Source: Syncephalis plumigaleata (taxonomy: Eukaryota; Zoopagomycota; Zoopagomycetes; Zoopagales; Piptocephalidaceae). Taken from it: 26,647 nucleotides of DNA. The stretch lies in contig JAIXMF010000176.1 of the NCBI GenBank assembly GCA_025201365.1, forward strand, positions 1-26,647, in the 5' to 3' direction. The notes under the pieces are model-generated. The model was not told the origin of the DNA, ran no database searches, and saw nothing but the letters and a program-made list of their open reading frames with translations. Below, in pieces: positions 20,103 to 26,647 of this stretch; position 1 is the first letter of the stretch, and each line of letters starts with the position of its first letter. Position numbers and translations under genes: made by a program.

Positions 20103-23100
20103 TTAGAAATTAGGCCATAGATTATTTGTTCCATGGCCTAGACTATGGCTGGTCATAGGTGGTGATTCCTGATTTGCCATAGAGGTTGGTGACATATGAG
20201 TTAATGGTTCTGCGCCCTGTGTTGCCACGGCATTCCACGTTGGACTATGATCCGAGGTATTCGCTGATTCATGATGTTGCTGCGTCCATAACTGATTGTA
20301 ACCCGGTGTCCAACTGAATAGTGTGTCGCTTGTCGGTAATGATATTCTAGGCTGACTGCCATTATGATGATGATGACTCTTATCTTCTTGGCCATTATTA
20401 TTGCCATTGCCATTACCATTATTGCTATTATTATTTACATGGGGGTAGTCGTATTTGTTAGAGGCTGATGGAGGAGTAGATGAGTTCTGTCCGAATAAAG
20501 CTTGAAAATCAACTAGACGTGGTGCGTCAAAGTGATTCCACGTAGTTGATGACCCGGTGGACGAGCCCGTTTGATGGGAACCATTAATGATAGAACCACG
20601 AGTGCTACTATTCTTCTTTCGATGATGACTCGCATCAGGTCGTCGTATCGTGTGCTGTACTGTCGCTGGCGGTGCATGATGATGATGTCCTTGGAACAGG
20701 ATAATCTCGCCGCTATCCTCGGATGCACTATTAACACTATGACTGGCCGTTTTCATCCCTTCACTCGATGCCGACGAGGGGAACACGGCTGGCCAGGTGG
20801 AGTTTGCCGTAAAGTTAGGTGCTCCTGTTCTAGGTCGCTCGCCATAGAACACGATCCGTGCATTTGGATACTCAGTATAGCCAAAGCCCTGATCCTATGA
20901 GCAGTCAAAATCGTTAATGGTATACATCCAGTCTACCGCGACAAACATTTATTCTACCTTGTCCGCCATGTGCTTCCCTTCGCGTAGTAAACGAATCATA
21001 CGCATGTAAACATCAAGATGAACAACTGAGGATGCAAGCGCCAACGATTCATCAGAATAGGCGTGAACGTTGGCATTGGGATCGGGAGTGAGATAGGCCG
21101 CGCCACGTATAAGAATATCCTCCGCCAGTATTGTATCCTCGGGTGTCTCCAGTGTGGGATCGACTCCTAGGGCGACTAGAGCGTTTAGCATGTCGGCCAA
21201 CGTCTTCAAGGTGACGGCCCTCTGAGCGATAACCGATAAGGGTATCCGATCGAACGTAGTACGTAGCCAATTGACACTGATACGTAAACAGGGCAATAAG
21301 CGACGAACACTGACGGGTACACGATCCGTTAGCGTGTTGATCGTGTCACTGAGGAATGGCACTGATTCCGGTGTGGCTGTCGTGTTGGTGGATACATCAA
21401 GCGCGAGTTGACCAACCACCACTCGTAGCATGATGGTGATCATATTAAGCGTGAACTTTAGAATAAATAACTCAATGGACTCTCGGTGTCGTTCCTCTTG
21501 TATGCCGTGACTCTTTTCGCTAGAGCTTTTTCTACTACTCCTTGTACCGCTCCTTGTACTGCTCTTTGTGCTGCTAACATTGCTCGACGTATCTGCTCGA
21601 CGTATCTGGTAATGAGCGCACAAGTTGATGACTAGCATGCGCATTAATGACTCGCCACTTAGTTGGCGTGTTTGACAGCCCATCTCGAATAGCGTGAAGA
21701 ATTGCGATTGTACACTTTCAAACGGGGTCATACTACAAGTGGTGTAGTTCACTTAGCGTCTTGCATTCTATCTCGTATTATCACTGGTCAACCTACCTGT
21801 CGCGATAGTAGATGGCAGCGTGTAATGATAGGAATATTCTAAGCATCGACTTGATCTGATCATCCGATAGTAGAGCGGTAGCTTGTGATGTCGTTGCATT
21901 AGATGTGGATCGTGTAGCCAGTTTACGATCAGACGTAAACGTATGCTTACGAACATGGCGCAATAATAAGCCGATATTCTCGTTAGCAGTAGGGAATGGT
22001 TGACTGGTGGACATACTATAGGTTGCATGATGTTAGCCTAAATTACCAAGAAAAGCAATGCTAATGACGTGATTATTTACCTGCAATAATAGTAATACAC
22101 GCCTGAGAGCTCGTCATTGATATAAGTGGATAGCACGGCTAATTGATTATACGCATTTCCTAGTATTGACACATTATAATTAGTGTATTCCTAATTGACC
22201 ATCAGTGTATGCTAGCTTACCATCGACCGGATACGCTCGTAATGCTTTTCTATAAAGATCCGCGGCTGCTGCCCATCGTTTCTGCTTTCGATTGGTGTGT
22301 AACTCGGAATAACGAGCTAGCAGTGAAATAACAATGGCACTATTAGTATGCCAATCGAATTGTTATACGCATCAATGAGCTTCTCACCTAGATCGCCCAA
22401 ATAAACGTAGCATCGATAGACCGTTTGATAGGCTCGTTGTCGGATTGTCTCGGGAATGGGCGAGTAGGATGACGATGACGTAATGGTAAGGAATTGAGTT
22501 TCGCCTAGTATGCAATTGGCGATCATGTGCCCGTCTTCAATCATCAAATCCGTTAATTCGTATCGCTCGATTAGACGCTTAAGCAAGAAGGTGAAGTAGT
22601 TGGAAGCATTGTATAAGAACGCTTGCAGGCCATGCCACGCCTCTCGATATCCTGGCGATTTCCAAATGGTCTCACTGCTGGGGAACTACACGCAAGTTTA
22701 AGCGGTCATGCTTCTATTTAACATGCATACATTTGCACTTTTTTTACCTTCTTCAAAATACGACGATACTCCTCGATGGGCTGGTAGAATGCTCGACGCC
22801 ACATGATATTCTCTATGCTTTTCCGTTGAGCGAGGACAATATCCGTGAGAAGCAGTTGCTCCACTATATCCCTTAATCTACACTACGCATGAGCACGAAT
22901 GTACCGAATATTTCGTTTTTATTACGAACAACCTACTTTGTCCGTAACTCCATCAAATCCTCGTCCAATGGATCGGATATGGCCTTGGAGAGTTGCCGAA
23001 GCCGTTTATCCACTCCTGCTACCATACTTTACATAATGGTTACTCGTGACACAGAGAGGATAGGAATAGGCTGACACTTACGTGAAAAGTTTGTCCGCTT

Positions 23101-23113
23101 GTGGTGTCGACAT
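20103..23113 (-). CDS. EST1/SMG5-6-7 family protein (SMG7/Ebs1-like)
   Basis: Nine exons on the minus strand: 23113-23082, 23026-22937, 22877-22748, 22685-22388, 22316-22221, 22159-22081, 22015-21797, 21732-20958 and 20894-20103; 836 aa. Established: SMG5/6/7 and Est1 share a 14-3-3-like TPR region that binds phosphorylated UPF1 in nonsense-mediated decay (Est1 acts at telomerase). Visible family marks: IENIMWRRAFYQPIEEYR (62-79), the YRCYVYLGDLARYSE stretch where SMG6 has 'GDIARYRE' (~179-188), DLYRKALRAYPVDGNAYNQLAVL around 200-224 (cf. SMG6 'GRPYNQLALLAVY') and VYYYCS...PFPTANENI just after. The downstream region is helical. The C-terminal third is Ser, His and Asn-rich with SGEIILFQ and WTPG/W-containing stretches. 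No PIN nuclease domain is present, so SMG7/Ebs1-like is more likely than SMG6. The start ATG gives MSTPQADKLF, and three splice junctions were chosen to keep the family motifs in frame. Confidence 0.85.
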
Positions 23114-23615
23114 GATTTATACAAATAGAATTGACACAGTGTAAGAGAGAAGAGGGAAAAAAATGAAAGGAGAGGAAATGATATTGACGAGTGCTCATCT
23201 CATTTGTATGCATAGTAGCTGTACATAGTGTAGGTATAATACTTGTTTGTACAAGTGCAAGTGTGAACGAGTGACCGAATAGTGAGTGAGTGAGTGAGTG
23301 CTATGGAAGGCAATATGCATGATCTGGACAATTCAAGTTTTCTTTGTTCTATCATGCATTTACACTTATGTTCAGTGTTGCTTAATAAAATTGCTCATAT
23401 TATACGCTAACTACCAGATAACCTTTAAACAGTAGCATCATCGTAATATGCTCATAATATATATATACACTAAACTTTGTAATACACATGCATGTATGCA
23501 TAAGAATGAATGGATCATTGATTGCAAGGTGTAAACAGCATGTTTATGTTTATCACTTTGTAACATATGGCTTGTTCACAAATGATAATAATAGTAGTAG
23601 TAAAAAGAGCTGCTT
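23114..23615. other. Intergenic, promoter of the SMG7-like gene
   Basis: Holds the likely minus-strand promoter of the SMG7-like gene and the 3' end of the secreted-protein gene. Contents: a GTGAGTGAGTGAGTGAGTG run near 23283-23301, a (TA)n stretch near 23458-23467 and an AGT run near 23592. No gene is visible. Confidence 0.45.
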
Positions 23616-24784
23616 CTAGTTCCTTAATGCATAGTCGAGATCTGCCTGGGATATCTTGACCTTCCCCTTGAGTGTCTCAATCTTTTGTGCCAGTGGGTCT
23701 TCCTTACCGCCAATACCGTAAGCCTTGGCGAAATTCATGAAGAACAGGTCAACCTTTTCGTTGTACATTTGCTGCATTTCCTGCTCGTTATAAAACTGAG
23801 CTGGAGCAGAGAAGGACTGATCAACGATTAGGTCGCCATTTCCAGAAGAAATGAAAAAACCCTTTTCTTTTTTAACATTCATCTTGGTGTCTATGTATTC
23901 CATTGGATTTCTGAAAATAATCTTGCCAGCAGGAGTGATGGCAACACCATCGTCGTGATCCCAATTGACGTACCATCCCATCTTATCCTTAGCAAACTTA
24001 AAGGTGGTTTCCATTTGCACTAACAAATCCTCCGCTACTTGTCTCTTCTTATCCTTGGAACCAAATATGGCTTTTACTACAGGAGTCTGGAGAATCATAT
24101 CGTAACGACTTGTTCTAGCATTTATATAGCAACGATGGTCATTGATTTCTTTGATGTAGACGGGACAGCTAATTCTGGTCATCCAGTCATTTTCCTTGAC
24201 TTTTTCTATTTGGCTGAGAGTGCTTGCTGATTTATAGTTACGACAACTCTATTATTTACATGTTAGCTGAATGTTAATTAGACTACTACTACTACTACTA
24301 GTAGTAGTAGATAAACATACCTGATTAAACAGAATATTTATGGTTTCGCTAGTCATTTTACTCATCACTTCTTGTTCTTCACTTGGAGTATAACATGAGA
24401 TATAGTAGTCGATGCCATTGCTATAACCCAAGGCCTCCTTTGGGTAACGTAAAAACGTTTTCTCCAATTTAAGATTAAGAAAGCCGAGGGCGCCAGGTTG
24501 AGTTATATCGTATCCGAAAAAATCGCTTTCTATCTATATTCCTTCGGGTTAGCTTGATCATAATCATTGATGACAAATAGCCATTATTATTATTATTACT
24601 AACCACGACTGAATCCAACTTCATTAGGTATCGGGGCACTAGGTCTTTGGGGCATGGCCGGTCTTTCGGGCAAGGGCCGTCTTTGTCCAAAAATATTGGA
24701 CACTTGAAGTCCTTGGGTGGTATCGACAACAAATGCCAGAGTAGCGAGTAGAGTGAACACGGTTAATTTACTGCTAAAGATCAT
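23616..24784 (-). CDS. Secreted protein of unknown function
   Basis: Three exons on the minus strand: 24784-24604, 24529-24321 and 24248-23616; 340 aa. The ATG at 24784 starts a textbook signal peptide: basic residue at position 6, hydrophobic core TVFTLLATLAFVV, and a likely cleavage after TTQG at ~25. A short Arg/Pro segment follows (~34-52: PLPERPAMPQRP). The mature part has only four cysteines (one in ISCYTP, then SCRNY, ISCPV, HRCYIN), mixed alpha/beta composition, a Lys-rich middle and a charged C-terminus without a GPI-type hydrophobic tail. I recognise no domain. It looks like a soluble secreted or endomembrane protein; an effector or cell-surface role is speculation. Intron 2 begins with a CTA/TAG palindrome. 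A TATA box and a hexamer cluster lie upstream. Confidence 0.78.
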
Positions 24785-24950
24785 CTTGTAATAATCGTGT
24801 ATGGTTCGTGAAATCAAATGTAGTGCAATGGAGTATTCGTAGAAAGAAACAAGCCTAACAGAAGCTTAATGTTCTAACAATAATGAAAGGTGACAATAGT
24901 ATGTGCGTGCAAAAGGTGAAGATAATGGAATAGGGTGAATATCACTGTCT

Positions 24951-24959
24951 ATTTTTATA
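24951..24959 (-). promoter_or_regulatory. TATA box of the secreted-protein gene
   Basis: On the minus strand this reads TATAAAAAT, a near-perfect TATA box 167 bp before the ATG. It sits immediately downstream (in gene direction) of a dense GCCATT cluster. Confidence 0.4.
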
Positions 24960-24983
24960 GCTATATGATGCCACATCCATTTT

Positions 24984-25197
24984 GCCATTCTAGAGCTGAT
25001 GGCATTTTTGCGAACATGTTCTTCCTAAGGAGTGCATTAAAAATGGCACTGCCATTTGTGCACAGTCAAATAAGGTAAACCCTCGTGGCTTTATCACAAA
25101 TTGAAACACCGGTTGGCCTCCAAGATTTATTTATTGCCATTCTACATGTACATAGATCGTTTCTTTTATGGTACTCATCATACTTGTGATTGCCATT
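24984..25197. promoter_or_regulatory. GCCATT hexamer cluster upstream of the secreted-protein gene
   Basis: Five exact copies in ~210 bp: GCCATT at 24984, 25051, 25136 and 25192, and AATGGC at 25042. A near copy (GATGGCATT) lies at 24998. About 0.1 would be expected by chance for this length on both strands. The cluster is likely a transcription-factor site array; the factor is unknown. Confidence 0.4.
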
Positions 25198-25371
25198 TTA
25201 AATATGAATAATAGTAATAGCATGTGTTTTTACCTACAATTTATGTCAATGCTTATACTAGGAAGAAACAGCGAAGCAGTGCTATATCCTAATAATTGTC
25301 TACTCCTCCTCTTGCTAACATGTCACATATGTGATCATTAATTAGTGTAAACAGACAATTTGCCTTTATTG

Positions 25372-26647
25372 TCATTGACTAGCATCATCAACGAGTACAT
25401 GTCGGAAAAGTGTGTGACCAGTGGCGATATCCGTTGATAGAATGCTTAGCTAAATGATTATGTTAATATACTTTATACGAGAATGCATCCATAACACTAC
25501 ACTACTGTAACTTGCCTGTGTTGATTCTGTCATTGTTAATTCACGTAGTAGACGCACTTCATTAAAGGTGATTCCACCCACGACACAAAGAATAATATGT
25601 TGATAATTGCGTGGATGTGGTTTTGTGTTCGATAGGAAACGACTAGTACGATAGGTAGATAGATGCATGAATAGATAGAAATAGTTATCATAGTTATCAC
25701 ATAAAGGTATCAATTACTTACCTAAATCCTGTTAAATAACTGCCAAGTGTACCACCTGAGGGTATATGTTCCAAATCATTTGTATCCGATGGCTCTGCCG
25801 TGTAGATATCCTCAAATAGTTGCTGTACAAATGGTGTATACGGTATGAGTGATTCGTTACGTAATAAATGCCTAAACTGATGATGTAAGCAAATGTGTAC
25901 GTGTACCGCTTTACCATTCCATACAATCGATTACCTTAACTCTGTCAGATGTTGACGTGCACCGGCCACTTCATGAAGACGTTTCGTCACTCGTTCTAGC
26001 CATTGACCAACTCGTGCGCGTCGTTCTCTTAATTGCTCATCAGTTTCCGTGTTGATTTCATCATCAGACTTGTTCAACTATAATCATTGTAAGCCACACA
26101 CATATATAAAATGACAAATAACCACATACTACACCGATTGATTGTAATAGTTGATCTTCAGCACCATGAATACCGCTATGTGCAATTAAAGATCGTTGTC
26201 CCGCGAGTAATGCGGCAAACCATCGATCTATCAATACCAATTCCATCTCTTCCGGTAACTTCCATGTATCACCGCTCATGGAGTAGACATTCAGTGCAAG
26301 TAACATTGCATCGACTAGCGAGTAGGCTTTCTGTATACGTGTTGCATTAACTAGTAGTTACCATGGATTAATTGACTGATACCGGTCATTTTACTGATTA
26401 CTCTAGCTATTACCTGCCATATCGTTTACTTTGGGTACAGCTCCTTGTAGATGATCCGCTATCTGTTGTGCATCACCTATGCTTAATGATAGGGTCTTTT
26501 CGAGTGAGGCCAACTCATCCCACATCATTTTTGGACTAGTGAACAAGGTAGTCAATATTATATTATATACGTTGGCTATCTCTTTACCTTTCCTGTAATG
26601 TTTGAATTACAGCTGCGATCAATTCCACCAAATCGGCATGTCTTAAT
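25372..26647 (-). CDS. SCFD2: SCFD2-like Sec1-family protein, 3' part (5' end beyond window)
   Basis: Seven exons in the window on the minus strand: 26647-26588 (partial), 26535-26414, 26350-26130, 26077-25935, 25871-25722, 25642-25516 and 25449-25372. They give 299 C-terminal residues. Family knowledge: SCFD2 is a divergent Sec1/Munc18-type protein; SM proteins act on SNAREs in vesicle fusion, but SCFD2's own role is poorly defined. The C-terminal match carries the call: PFVQQLFEDIY, LEHIPSGG, LTGFSRFL, then KPHPRNYQHIILCVVGGITFNEV, which parallels the human SCFD2 end (PHP..., FVVGGVT...EV), and a last exon LSILSTDI like 'VIVLSTRL'. Upstream are helical segments (WDELASLEK, TRIQKAYSLVDAMLLAL, ERRARVGQWLERV). 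The last intron has a GC donor (CAG|GCAAGT). Vps33 and Sly1 were considered; the PHP...GGIT spacing favours SCFD2. Confidence 0.8.

Larger units (their letters stand above)
24785..25371. other. Intergenic between SCFD2-like gene and secreted-protein gene
   Basis: Contains only the TATA box and the GCCATT cluster listed separately. I see no gene on either strand. Both flanking genes are on the minus strand, so this is the secreted gene's promoter plus the SCFD2-like 3' UTR. Confidence 0.5.

Noticed and set aside
1-26647. tRNA, rRNA and CRISPR-like structures.
   Set aside because: No T-arm GTTCRANYC with a matching acceptor stem was found, no rRNA-like sequence, and no spaced direct-repeat array.

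Overview
The window is eukaryotic nuclear DNA: AT-rich, standard genetic code, every conserved gene interrupted by short GTAAGT...(T/C)AG introns (about 46-110 nt, one of 411 nt), and AATAAA signals after several stops. The GID-complex gene, a fungal-type mitochondrial AAA ATPase, low-complexity S/N/Q tracts and compact introns best fit an early-diverging fungus (a zoopagomycotan-like lineage is my guess). The presence of an SCFD2-like gene, which I do not associate with yeasts, agrees with that. Taxonomy is inference.

Layout, left to right. (1) 300-1420: an inverted repeat (arms 317-758 and 909-1355) plus a direct repeat. Both arms carry the same short reading frame, which resembles the C-terminal RuvC end of Fanzor/TnpB-type RNA-guided nucleases; these look like element remnants. 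(2) 1943-3563 (+): a five-exon MAEA/Fyv10/Gid9 subunit of the GID/CTLH ubiquitin ligase. (3) 3645-7085 (-): a four-exon Msp1/ATAD1-related AAA ATPase with a mitochondrial-type N-terminus, tail-to-tail with the GID gene. (4) 7471-8502 (+): ribosomal protein eL14, sharing a divergent promoter with the ATPase.

(5) 8958-19772 (+): five consecutive, same-strand, divergent paralogues, each predicted to be a seven-transmembrane protein with a variable cytosolic-looking tail. Four of them keep an intron that splits a conserved Trp codon as TG|G. One uses a GC-AG intron, and one has a 21-bp minisatellite encoding a QPGV-type heptapeptide tail. I cannot assign this family to a named one; it is the best candidate here for an undescribed system. 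(6) 20103-23113 (-): a nine-exon EST1/SMG5-6-7-like protein without a PIN domain. (7) 23616-24784 (-): a three-exon secreted protein of unknown function. Upstream of it lie a TATA box and a dense cluster of a GCCATT hexamer. (8) 25372-26647 (-): the 3' part of an SCFD2-like Sec1-family gene, running off the right edge and also using a GC-AG intron.

The housekeeping genes (proteolysis, mitochondrial AAA, ribosome, mRNA decay, vesicle traffic) show no functional linkage; the 7TM array and the Fanzor-like repeat are the accessory parts. All gene models come from reading splice sites and frames by eye; exon coordinates are in the entries.
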